Below are positions 1-5,650 of a stretch of DNA of 5,848 nt, piece by piece. Under the pieces are notes generated by a model. It was given only the letters and a program-made list of their open reading frames with translations. It was not told the origin of the DNA and made no database searches. Both the position numbers and the translations under genes were made by a program. Source of the DNA: Deinococcus sp. (lineage in GTDB: Bacteria > Deinococcota > Deinococci > Deinococcales > Thermaceae); assembly GCA_023382135.1 (NCBI GenBank), contig JAMCQK010000164.1, forward strand, positions 1-5,848, in the 5' to 3' direction. The stretch's first letter is position 1. Each line of letters begins with the position of its first letter.

Positions 1-119
1 CCAACGAAGATAGCGCCGGGCGGCGGGATAGCGGCTTCCTGCACCTGCCGGAAGAACTCCCAGCCGCATGGACATGCGGCAAGCGGTGCTATGGGAGAAA
101 ACATCCGGCTAGACTTCAT
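1..119 (-). CDS. Possible SGNH/GDSL-type hydrolase, N-terminal fragment (cut by window edge)
   Basis: The frame is open from an ATG at 119-117 to the left edge, giving 40 residues that begin MKSSRMFSPI and end IPPPGAIFVG. The last part resembles the lead-in to block I of SGNH/GDSL esterases, where a proline run and a hydrophobic strand precede the catalytic Gly-Asp/Ser-Ser. That serine would lie just outside the window, so the family call is a guess from about 20 residues. The gene starts 21 bases after the potD stop on the same strand, but no good ribosome binding site precedes the ATG. A second in-frame ATG (104-102) also lacks one. The first 15 or so codons overlap a palindrome at 63-80, so the true start may be further downstream, or the segment may be partly non-coding. 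Confidence 0.4.
   Translation of the reverse strand, partial: MKSSRMFSPIAPLAACPCGWEFFRQVQEAAIPPPGAIFV
57..97 (-). terminator. Hairpin after potD, possible weak terminator
   Basis: A perfect 7-bp stem (63-69 with 74-80, GCCGCAT/ATGCGGC, 4-base loop) sits inside an outer 6-bp pairing (57-62 with 92-97, CTCCCA/TGGGAG). On the minus strand it is followed by TTCTTCC, a poor U tract. It lies 44-84 bases past the potD stop, where an operon terminator could be expected. It also overlaps the start of a possible downstream coding region, which argues against efficient termination. The pairing is seen directly. The function is inferred. Confidence 0.25.
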
Positions 120-140
120 ACGTTCTCGCTTGTAAAAACT

Positions 141-1166
141 CTACCTGGATTTTACCGTGGTCCAGGTCTCGTCGTAGAGCCGGGTATCTTTGCCAAGATC
201 AAGAATGAACTCCAGCTTTTTCATCACCTCGGGCGTGGGGTAGATGGCTGTGTTCTTGAGGTCGGCGGGCGTGATGAAAGGCTTGGCGGCGGCGTTTGGT
301 GTGGCGTAACGGTTGAAGTTAGATAGCTGCGCGCCAATTTTAGGGTCGAGGATAAAGTTAATGAACTTGTGCGCCGCCTCCACATTCGGAGCCTTGGCGG
401 GAATGGCCATGTTGTCCACGAACAGCGTGGAACCTTCCTTGGGCACCACAAAGCCCACATTGGGGTTCTCGTCGGCGGCCTTGATGGCGTCGCCGTTATA
501 GACCACGGCGTAGATGGCGGTCCCCGCCACCACTTTGTTCTTGCCGCCCACGCCGCCTTCGAAGCCGAGCGACCGCTTGGCCTTTTTGGCCGCTAACAGC
601 AGCTTGCCCGCAGCCTGCACCGCTTTGGGGTTTTTGCTGTTCGCCGACTGGCCTTGGTAGCGCAGCGCCACGCCCATCATTTCGCGCACTGAGTCCATCA
701 GCACGAAGGAGCCGGCGCCTTTGGGGTCGAAAATAACGCTCCAACTGGCGGGCGGGGCTTTGACCTTGTCCTTGCGGTACATCAGCCCTACCGATCCCCA
801 CTGGTATGCCACCGTGTACTTGTTGCCAGCGTCAAAGGGCGGGCTCTTAAACTTGGCGTCCAGATTCTTAAGGTTGGGAATTTTGCTCTGATTAAGCGGT
901 TGAACCACCTTGAGCTGAATCAGAGTGGGTACGATGAAGTCGGAAGGGACAATCAGGTCGTACTGTGAAACACCGCCGGCTTGTAGCTTGGCCAGCATTT
1001 CTTCGTTCGACTCGTAGAGGTCAATCTTGACCTTGTAGCCAAACTGTTTCTCGAAGGAGGCAACAATCGCTGGATCGATGTACTCCGACCAGATAAAGAG
1101 CCTGAGTTCTTTGTTCTGCGCGAACGCTGCCGAGAGGAGAACCAAAAGCATCACGAGTCGTTTCAT
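141..1166 (-). CDS. potD: Spermidine/putrescine-binding periplasmic protein PotD (PotF-like features)
   Basis: This is the extracytoplasmic solute-binding subunit of the polyamine importer, 341 residues (E. coli PotD has 348). Residues 1-16 form a signal peptide (MKRL, hydrophobic core, AFA-Q cleavage). There is no lipobox cysteine. The mature protein follows the PotD/PotF family throughout: FIWSEYI (24-30) with ligand-stacking W26 and Y29, YESNEEMLAKL (51-61), VPSDF (73-77), MDSVRE (157-162), YNGDA (223-227), VDNMAIP (250-256, with D251 expected to bind an amino group), Y287 and ATPN. Relative to E. coli PotD, the site has Phe77 for Tyr85, Ser159 for Asp168, Tyr223 for the Trp of WNG, and Phe249 for the next binding Trp. 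Phe at that last position and the C-terminal WTTVKS resemble PotF, so putrescine is a plausible ligand. The ATG is preceded by AAAGGA with a 10-base spacer. The gene closes the pot cluster, 145 bases after potC. Confidence 0.93.
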   Translation of the reverse strand: MKRLVMLLVLLSAAFAQNKELRLFIWSEYIDPAIVASFEKQFGYKVKIDLYESNEEMLAKLQAGGVSQYDLIVPSDFIVPTLIQLKVVQPLNQSKIPNLKNLDAKFKSPPFDAGNKYTVAYQWGSVGLMYRKDKVKAPPASWSVIFDPKGAGSFVLMDSVREMMGVALRYQGQSANSKNPKAVQAAGKLLLAAKKAKRSLGFEGGVGGKNKVVAGTAIYAVVYNGDAIKAADENPNVGFVVPKEGSTLFVDNMAIPAKAPNVEAAHKFINFILDPKIGAQLSNFNRYATPNAAAKPFITPADLKNTAIYPTPEVMKKLEFILDLGKDTRLYDETWTTVKSR

Positions 1167-1176
1167 AGAATCATCG

Positions 1177-1182
1177 TCCTTT
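1177..1182 (-). promoter_or_regulatory. potD ribosome binding site, mostly inside the 23-base repeat
   Basis: AAAGGA on the minus strand lies 10 bases before the potD ATG. Five of its six bases (1178-1182) belong to the inverted-repeat arm 1178-1200. Pairing with the other arm in potC mRNA would cover it. Confidence 0.6.
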
Positions 1183-1200
1183 CTAGCAAGTTTGGAGCTG
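1178..1200 (+). repeat. 23-base inverted repeat, arm in the potD leader
   Basis: These 23 bases (starting CCTTTCTAGCAAG and ending GGAGCTG on the plus strand) are the exact reverse complement of 1964-1986. The match breaks at both ends. If a 2-base gap is allowed, four more bases (TACC) match on the side away from potD. In potD mRNA this arm is the leader, ending in most of the ribosome binding site. Confidence 0.95.
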
Positions 1201-1205
1201 TTGGT

Positions 1206-1234
1206 ATTTTACCTTATTTCCAGCCCCGAATGAA
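1206..1234 (-). promoter_or_regulatory. Candidate potD promoter
   Basis: On the minus strand TTCATT (1234-1229) and TAAAAT (1211-1206) are separated by 17 bases. The -10 box matches the sigma-70-type consensus at 5 of 6 positions and the -35 box at only 3. The predicted start near 1199-1200 would put the 23-base repeat arm at the very 5' end of a potD-only transcript. Extra potD expression would suit a binding protein, which is usually made in excess of its permease. Confidence 0.35.
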
Positions 1235-1311
1235 AAAGGCCGGGATTATCGCCTGTACTACCGGCACATCATGCAACGCGCTTCCAAGCGCCTGCAGGAG
1301 GGCCTTGCGTG

Positions 1312-1953
1312 CTAACCGCGCCTGGTAAGCCGTTCGCTTCCAAGGACCAGCAGTATGGTCGCCAGGAACACTATGGTTGAAAGTGCGTGAATCTCCGGCG
1401 TGACTCCGCGGCGCACCGAGCCGTAAATCACCAGCGGCAGCGTCTGCGAATTCGGCCCGGCGGTGAAAAAGCTAATCACGAAGTCATCCAGTGAGAGCGT
1501 GAAAGCCAGCATGGCCCCGGCCACAATGCCAGGCATCAGCAGGGGTATCTGTACCTTGCGGAGCAGGTACCAGCTGCTGGCGTAGAGGTCGCGGGCGGCT
1601 TCATCCAAGTCGCGACCCAGACCCTTGAGCCGGCTCTGGACCACCAAGGTTACGAAAGCGATTTGAAACGTTACGTGGCCGATGATCATGGAAAACAGGC
1701 CCAGCTCGAACAGGCTGGAGACCATACGAAGCAAGCTGAAGGCGATAACCAGCGCCGCCGCCAGAATGATGTCCGGGGTTACCACCGGCAAGTAAAGCAG
1801 GTTTTCCAAAAAACCGCGGGCGCGCTTTCCCCAGGGGTAACGTTCCATGGCAAGGGCAAAGATGGTACCCAGTAGGGTGGCAACCAGGGTCGAGATCACA
1901 GCCAGCACAATGGTGTTCTGGAACGCCCTGAGAATGTCCTCGTTTTGGAACAT
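1312..1953 (-). CDS. potC: Open part of PotC after the TAG (213 residues, lacks TM1)
   Basis: This is the longest ATG-started uninterrupted piece of the potC locus (Met48 of the full frame, MFQNEDILRAF). It keeps about five membrane segments and the EAA loop, but not the first transmembrane helix. The nearest ribosome-binding-like GGAG is 13 bases before the ATG, which is too far for confident initiation, though restart by ribosomes ending at the TAG (25 bases upstream) is conceivable. An automatic annotation may list only this piece. The biological unit is the longer interrupted frame. Confidence 0.5.
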   Translation of the reverse strand: MFQNEDILRAFQNTIVLAVISTLVATLLGTIFALAMERYPWGKRARGFLENLLYLPVVTPDIILAAALVIAFSLLRMVSSLFELGLFSMIIGHVTFQIAFVTLVVQSRLKGLGRDLDEAARDLYASSWYLLRKVQIPLLMPGIVAGAMLAFTLSLDDFVISFFTAGPNSQTLPLVIYGSVRRGVTPEIHALSTIVFLATILLVLGSERLTRRG

Positions 1954-1963
1954 CTTTTGGTAC

Positions 1964-1986
1964 CAGCTCCAAACTTGCTAGAAAGG
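1964..1986 (-). repeat. 23-base inverted repeat, arm inside potC with the TAG codon
   Basis: This arm is the exact reverse complement of 1178-1200. In potC it spans codon 37 to the second base of codon 44 and reads P-F-stop-Q-V-W-S-(W). The arms are 763 bases apart and enclose the rest of potC and the potC-potD spacer. Confidence 0.95.
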
Positions 1987-2103
1987 GGTCAGGCCGTAGC
2001 GGGTTTTGTTCACCGAGAAGACCGCCACCGCCAGCATCGGCAGGTACAAGAAAGCCAGCGAGGCCAGCGCAATGGTTTGTCCGAGTCTTTTCACGCTTTC
2101 CCT

Positions 2104-3024
2104 TTATGCCAGGTCTACGTTGCGGCCTTGGCGGCGGTAGATCCCCAGCGCGAGGAGCGTTAGGAGTACCAGGCCAATGCAGAGCGCGGCGCCAAAAGGC
2201 CAGTCGCGGCTGGAGAAGAACTGCTGCTGGATGAGGTTTCCCACCAGCAGATACTTGGCCCCACCCAGTAGATCGGGAATTACAAACATACCCATGGCCG
2301 GGATGAAGGTGAGGATGATACCCACCACCAGTCCCGGCAGCGTTTGGGGCAGCACCGACTGTGAGAACACCCGCGCCGGGCCTGCATAGAGGTCGTGCGC
2401 GGCCTCCACCAGGCTCCAGTCGAGCCGTTCTACGCTGGAGTAAAGCGGCATCACCACAAAGGGCAGGAAAGCCGAAATCATGCCTATATACACGGCAAAC
2501 GAACTTGGATAAAGCGCGCTGTCCGGGGGGACAAGGTGGAGAAAAGCTGCGATACGCGCAGGCGGCAGCTCGGGCGCAAGCAGAAGCTGCCAGGAGTAGG
2601 TACGGATTACCAGATTGGTCCAGAAGGGGATAATCACCAGCGTGAGCCATAGGTAGCGGGTGCGTGAAGGCCTCGAGGCAATGAAGAATGCCAACGGGTA
2701 AGCCAGGATCACCGAGACCAGCGTGGTCACGAAAGCCACCCAGACCGAGCGGGCTAGTATCACCATGTTGTCCGGACTCCAGCCAAACAGGCCGTAGCCC
2801 AGGAGGCGCTGCAGGTTTTCCAGTGAAAAGCTCCAGACCACCTCGCCGTAAGCGCCACGTTGCATGAAGGCTACGCCCACCAAGAGCATGCTTGGCAGCA
2901 CCAAAAACAGCAAGAGCCAGAGCACCGGCACGATGAGCTGGAACAGGCCTCGCCGGGTCAGGGCAGACCTCGAGGTAAGCTCTCCGTACCAAACAAGCAA
3001 CTGGTTCATAGCCGAAGCCCCCAT
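2104..3024 (-). CDS. potB: Spermidine/putrescine ABC transporter permease PotB
   Basis: This is one of the two inner-membrane permease subunits, 306 residues. It has six hydrophobic segments, at about 28-52, 91-115, 123-147, 176-197, 228-252 and 277-297. PotB hallmarks are IIPFWTNLVIRTYSW (131-145), LPFVVMPLYSSVE (187-199), the coupling EAA loop from EAAHDLYAG (207-215) to LPQTLPG (225-231), MGMFVIPDLLGGAKYLLVGN (244-263) and RDWPFGAA (273-280). The usual EAA-loop glycine is Tyr213, as in PotC here. Two starts are possible. ATG 3024 has GGAG 11 bases upstream. ATG 3009 (MNQLLVWYGEL, 301 residues) has a GGGGG 8 bases upstream and is about equally good. PotB overlaps neither neighbour: 60 bases separate it from potA and 9 from potC. 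Confidence 0.93.
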   Translation of the reverse strand: MGASAMNQLLVWYGELTSRSALTRRGLFQLIVPVLWLLLFLVLPSMLLVGVAFMQRGAYGEVVWSFSLENLQRLLGYGLFGWSPDNMVILARSVWVAFVTTLVSVILAYPLAFFIASRPSRTRYLWLTLVIIPFWTNLVIRTYSWQLLLAPELPPARIAAFLHLVPPDSALYPSSFAVYIGMISAFLPFVVMPLYSSVERLDWSLVEAAHDLYAGPARVFSQSVLPQTLPGLVVGIILTFIPAMGMFVIPDLLGGAKYLLVGNLIQQQFFSSRDWPFGAALCIGLVLLTLLALGIYRRQGRNVDLA

Positions 3025-3035
3025 GCCCCCCTATG

Positions 3036-3058
3036 CTCCCCTCGTTTTGCAGGGGGAG
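3036..3058 (-). repeat. G/C-rich hairpin in the potA-potB spacer
   Basis: On the minus strand CTCCCC (3058-3053) and GGGGAG (3041-3036) form a perfect 6-bp stem around an 11-base loop containing CAAAA. No U tract follows, so this is not an ordinary terminator. The 3' half of the stem holds the GGGGAG that may serve as the ribosome binding site of the upstream potB start. The C-rich/G-rich style resembles short dispersed intergenic repeats of GC-rich bacteria, but a single window cannot show dispersal. Confidence 0.5.
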
Positions 3059-3084
3059 TGGCGGAGCCGGTATGGCGAGTAGCC

Positions 3085-4131
3085 CTAATCACTGAGCACC
3101 ACCAAGGCTTCTTTGGGGAGCACCGCCCAGATCTCTTGACCCGCCTGCAGCTGCGGGTGGGGCGCAAAGCGGATTCTGAGGTCGCCCGGGTCCAGCCATG
3201 CCTCTTGGTAAGAACCGCGGTAGACCACCTCGCGTACTTTGGAGCGCAAGCCGTTCTGCGCCGGCTCATGGGCGGAAATTCCGATGCGCTCGGGCCGGAT
3301 GGCCAGATGGCCTGCCGTCCAAGATGGAACCTCGGCAAGCTGAAAAGTGCCATACCGGGTCTCGGCTCCACCCGCCGCACGCTTGGCGGGAATAAGATTG
3401 GCTGCTCCCAGGAACTCGGCGGCGAAGCGGGTTTTGGGTCGTTCATAAACTTCGCTTGGCGTTCCAGCCTGCTCCACCTGGCCTTGGCGCATCAACGCGA
3501 TGCGGTCCGAAACGGCCATGGCCTCGTCTTGGTCGTGGGTGACCAGAATAAAGGTGGTGCCTAGTTGTTGCTGCAAGCGCCTGAGCTGAATCTGCACTTC
3601 CGCCCGCAGCTTGGCGTCGAGCGCGCTCATGGGTTCATCCAACAGCAGCACTTGTGGCTCGTTTACCAGCGCACGGGCCAGGGCGACGCGTTGTTTCTGC
3701 CCGCCCGAAAGCTGATGGGGAAAGCGGTGCGAAAACTGTTCCAGCTGCAACATGCCCAGCCCGTAACCCACTCTGCGCTCCACCTCGGTTTGCGCTATGC
3801 GGCGGCTGCGCAGGCCAAAAGCGATGTTTTCGTAAACGGTAAGGTGGGGGAAGAGCGCGTAGCTCTGGAACACGGTATTCACCGGGCGCTGGTTGGCGGG
3901 CAGACCGGAGATGTCCTTGCCCGCGAGCATTACGCGGCCACTGCTGGCAAGCTCGAGGCCGGCGATGATCCGAAGCAGCGTGGTTTTGCCGCAGCCAGAA
4001 GGCCCAAGAAGCGTAAAGAACTCACCCGCTTGGATGGAAAGCGAGATGCCGCCCAAAGCGGTGACATCTCCAAAACGTTTTTCTACTCCTTCGACCTCGA
4101 GGCCTTCGGCTTTATGCGCCAACGAGATCAT
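3085..4131 (-). CDS. potA: Spermidine/putrescine ABC transporter ATP-binding protein PotA
   Basis: This is the cytoplasmic ATPase of the polyamine importer, 348 residues (E. coli PotA has 378). The nucleotide-binding domain has Walker A GPSGCGKT (43-50), Q-loop Q89 in VFQSYALFPHLTVYENIAFG (87-106), signature LSGGQ (141-145), Walker B VLLLDEP (161-167) with catalytic Glu166, D-loop SALD (169-172) and switch His199 in THD. FGAANLIPA-type linker sequence (here LGAANLIPA, 241-249) leads into a C-terminal TOBE regulatory domain with LAIRPERIGIS (276-286) and YRGSYQEAWL (304-313). All catalytic motifs are intact. The ATG is chosen because GTGAGGT lies about 9 bases upstream and the protein start fits the family. 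The gene opens the pot cluster 139 bases after gabT, a gap large enough for its own promoter. Other CUT1-like or Fbp-type ATPases share these motifs, but the PotB/C/D neighbours settle the assignment. Confidence 0.95.
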   Translation of the reverse strand: MISLAHKAEGLEVEGVEKRFGDVTALGGISLSIQAGEFFTLLGPSGCGKTTLLRIIAGLELASSGRVMLAGKDISGLPANQRPVNTVFQSYALFPHLTVYENIAFGLRSRRIAQTEVERRVGYGLGMLQLEQFSHRFPHQLSGGQKQRVALARALVNEPQVLLLDEPMSALDAKLRAEVQIQLRRLQQQLGTTFILVTHDQDEAMAVSDRIALMRQGQVEQAGTPSEVYERPKTRFAAEFLGAANLIPAKRAAGGAETRYGTFQLAEVPSWTAGHLAIRPERIGISAHEPAQNGLRSKVREVVYRGSYQEAWLDPGDLRIRFAPHPQLQAGQEIWAVLPKEALVVLSD

Positions 4132-4153
4132 GGCGAAACAACCTCACCGCGTG

Positions 4154-4212
4154 CGCAAACTGTCGGAAGCATGGACACAGAATAACGAAAGAACGTAGAT
4201 ACGCAAACCGTC
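4154..4212. repeat. Pair of 11-base direct repeats upstream of potA
   Basis: CGCAAACTGTC (4154-4164) and CGCAAACCGTC (4202-4212) match at 10 of 11 positions and start 48 bases apart. They flank a candidate potA promoter: one overlaps its -35 box and the other lies just after the predicted start. This arrangement would suit a pair of operator sites. No regulator gene is in the window. Confidence 0.35.
4179..4206 (-). promoter_or_regulatory. Candidate potA promoter
   Basis: On the minus strand TTGCGT (4206-4201) and TATTCT (4184-4179) are separated by 16 bases. Matches to consensus are 3 of 6 and 4 of 6, so this is weak. It is supported mainly by the 139-base spacer between gabT and potA. Confidence 0.25.
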
Positions 4213-4270
4213 ATTTCGCCGCTGCCAGCAGGTGAAGCTACCCACCCAGGGAAGAGAAGCTTTGAGCGGG

Positions 4271-5566
4271 TTAGCGTAAGGCGGCCTCGAGGCTTTCGGT
4301 TAGAATACCCAAACCCCGCTCAACTTCTTTTTCGCCCGCCACCAGCGGCACCAGTACGCGGATGCAGTTAGTGTGCATTCCCGCTTTCAAGAGCAAAAGC
4401 CCACGGGCGCGCGCTTCTTCCACAACTTTCTGGGCAAGTTCCGGCGCTGGTTCTTTGGTGGCGCTGTCTTTGACTAGTTCAATTGCCCGCATGGCCCCAA
4501 GCCCGCGCTGTTCACCCACTACAGGGCTAAACTTCGACTGAATTTTTGAAAGACCATCCTCCAGCTGTTTGCCAAGCCTTTGCGATTTTTCCAGCAGCTT
4601 TTCTTCCTCAAAGACCTCGAGGACCGCCAGTGCCGTCGCGCAGGCAAGCGGGTTCCCCGCGTAGGTTCCCCCCAGGCCGCCCGGGTCAGGCGCATCCATC
4701 ACCTCGGCCCGGCCAATCACGCCGGAAAGCGGAAGGCCGCCCGCCAGGCTCTTGGCCACGGTAATCATGTCGGCGGCAACACCGGTGTGCTCCATGGCAA
4801 ACATCTTGCCGGTACGGCCAAAACCACTCTGGATCTCGTCGGCAATCAGCAAAATGCCGTGTTCATCGGCGAGGCGGCGAAGCTCCCGCACAAAGTCGAA
4901 AGGCGCCGGGATAAACCCGCCTTCGCCCTGGACCGGCTCAAGGATCAGCGCGGCCACCTGACCGGGGTCCACTTGGTTGTGGAATAGTTCGTGCAGTCCC
5001 TCCAGCGCCTTGGCGCTGTCCCAGCCCCGGTATGGATAGGGGAAAGGGGCTTGGTAAATCTCCGGCGCGAAAGGGCCAAAATTCTGCTTGTAATAGCTGG
5101 CCTTGCCGGTGAGCGACATGCCTAAAAGCGTGCGCCCGTGGAAGCTGTGCGCAAAAGAGATCACCGCCGGCCTTTTGGTGTACGCGCGGGCAATTTTGAC
5201 CGCGTTCTCGACCGCCTCCGCTCCGGTGGTAAGAAAAATAGTTTTCCTGGGCGTGTCGCCGGGAGCCAGCCGGTTGAGTGTTTCCGCCAAGCGCAAGTAG
5301 GGTTCGTACATGGTTACCTGGAAGCAGGTGTGGATGAACCGCTCGAGCTGCTCCTGTACCGCACGAACCACGCGCGGATGGTTGTGGCCGGTGTTCAAAA
5401 CACCGATGCCCCCCACCCAGTCCAGGTACTCGTTTCCTTCCACATCCCAGATTTTTGCGCCCCTGGCTTTGGCGGCAAAGATGGGATGCGCGTAGGAAAC
5501 TCCTCTTGGCACCTCCGACCGGCGGAGTTCTAATAATGCTTCAGTCTGGGTTTTGATAGTTGGCAT
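4271..5566 (-). CDS. gabT: 4-aminobutyrate aminotransferase GabT (class III, PLP-dependent)
   Basis: This cytoplasmic enzyme transfers the amino group of 4-aminobutyrate to 2-oxoglutarate, giving succinic semialdehyde and glutamate. The 431 residues match the family length (E. coli GabT has 426). Class III landmarks: WDVEGNEYLDWVGGIGVLNT (40-59), HTCFQV (79-84), PLP-phosphate loop TTGAEAVENA (113-122), SFHGRT (141-146), ILEPVQGEGGF (208-218, Glu210), IADEIQSGFGRTG (241-253) with Asp243 holding the pyridine nitrogen, Schiff-base Lys272 in VAKSLAGG, and GGTYAGNPLA (299-308). HTCFQV, the GGIGVLNTG loop and RGLGAMRAIEL favour GabT over ornithine or acetylornithine aminotransferases. A lysine- or 5-aminovalerate-type activity cannot be excluded. 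The start is the ATG at 5566, four bases after AAAGGGGG (5578-5571). An in-frame TTG at 5617 would add 17 residues with no family resemblance and is rejected. Confidence 0.94.
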   Translation of the reverse strand: MPTIKTQTEALLELRRSEVPRGVSYAHPIFAAKARGAKIWDVEGNEYLDWVGGIGVLNTGHNHPRVVRAVQEQLERFIHTCFQVTMYEPYLRLAETLNRLAPGDTPRKTIFLTTGAEAVENAVKIARAYTKRPAVISFAHSFHGRTLLGMSLTGKASYYKQNFGPFAPEIYQAPFPYPYRGWDSAKALEGLHELFHNQVDPGQVAALILEPVQGEGGFIPAPFDFVRELRRLADEHGILLIADEIQSGFGRTGKMFAMEHTGVAADMITVAKSLAGGLPLSGVIGRAEVMDAPDPGGLGGTYAGNPLACATALAVLEVFEEEKLLEKSQRLGKQLEDGLSKIQSKFSPVVGEQRGLGAMRAIELVKDSATKEPAPELAQKVVEEARARGLLLLKAGMHTNCIRVLVPLVAGEKEVERGLGILTESLEAALR

Positions 5567-5570
5567 ACGG

Positions 5571-5578
5571 CCCCCTTT
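5571..5578 (-). promoter_or_regulatory. gabT ribosome binding site
   Basis: AAAGGGGG on the minus strand, four bases (CCGT) before ATG 5566, decides the gabT start. The rest of the 84-base spacer up to 5650 is AT-richer. It contains TATTAT (5628-5623), a possible -10 box without a convincing -35, so no gabT promoter is claimed. Confidence 0.7.
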
Positions 5579-5650
5579 GTTTGGTTGACAGATTGTGCTT
5601 TTTTGCGTAACGATCAAATCAAATAATAGCGGAGAAATACGGGCTATGCT

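Larger units (their letters stand above)
1312..2094 (-). pseudogene. potC: Spermidine/putrescine ABC permease PotC, interrupted by in-frame TAG at codon 39
   Basis: Read from GTG at 2094, nine bases after the potB stop and behind AAGGGA (2104-2099), this frame encodes 260 positions of a PotC-type permease (E. coli PotC has 264). It is intact except for TAG at 1980-1978. Residues 1-38 give a cytoplasmic start and TM1 (about 5-28), then NKTRYGLTPF. After the stop, WY (44-45) and the rest align without gaps to PotC, with about five more membrane segments. The EAA loop runs EAARDLYASS (165-174) to IPLLMPG, where it contacts PotA. It also has LSLDDFVISFFTAGP (200-214), the typical PotC motif. The family usually has a W-x-G-F-[TS]-x-x-W-Y pattern where this gene reads PF-stop-QVWSWY. 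That divergent stretch coincides exactly with the 23-base repeat. It may be a nonsense mutant, a sequence error, or a gene read through at TAG. Loss of TM1 would probably disable the importer. Confidence 0.8.

Noticed and set aside
1237..1256. Terminator between potC and potD (AGGC/GCCT followed by TTTTT on the minus strand)
   Set aside because: The stem is only about 4 bp with a 10-base loop, which is too weak to call.
1278..1291. Palindrome GCGCTTCCAAGCGC in the potC-potD spacer
   Set aside because: It gives a 5-bp stem with a 4-base loop and no U tract. It could be an operator half-site pair, but nothing else supports it.
1201..1963. Invertible segment (phase-variation switch) between the 23-base arms
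   Set aside because: Inversion would place the potC body on the plus strand and separate it from its N-terminal part. In the present orientation the whole potC frame is continuous apart from TAG, and no recombinase gene is seen. Either orientation keeps the TAG.
1601..2992. Long minus-strand frame (463 residues) across potB and potC
   Set aside because: It is an out-of-frame shadow rich in Pro, Gly, Arg and Ala with no family features. The overlapping frames give clear PotB and PotC proteins.
2860..4185. Long plus-strand frames opposite potA
   Set aside because: They are antisense shadows of a GC-rich gene with full PotA motifs. The translations show no recognisable domain.
5567..5617. Longer gabT start at TTG 5617 (adds 17 residues)
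   Set aside because: The extension does not resemble GabT, there is no ribosome binding site before TTG, and ATG 5566 has AAAGGGGG at good spacing.
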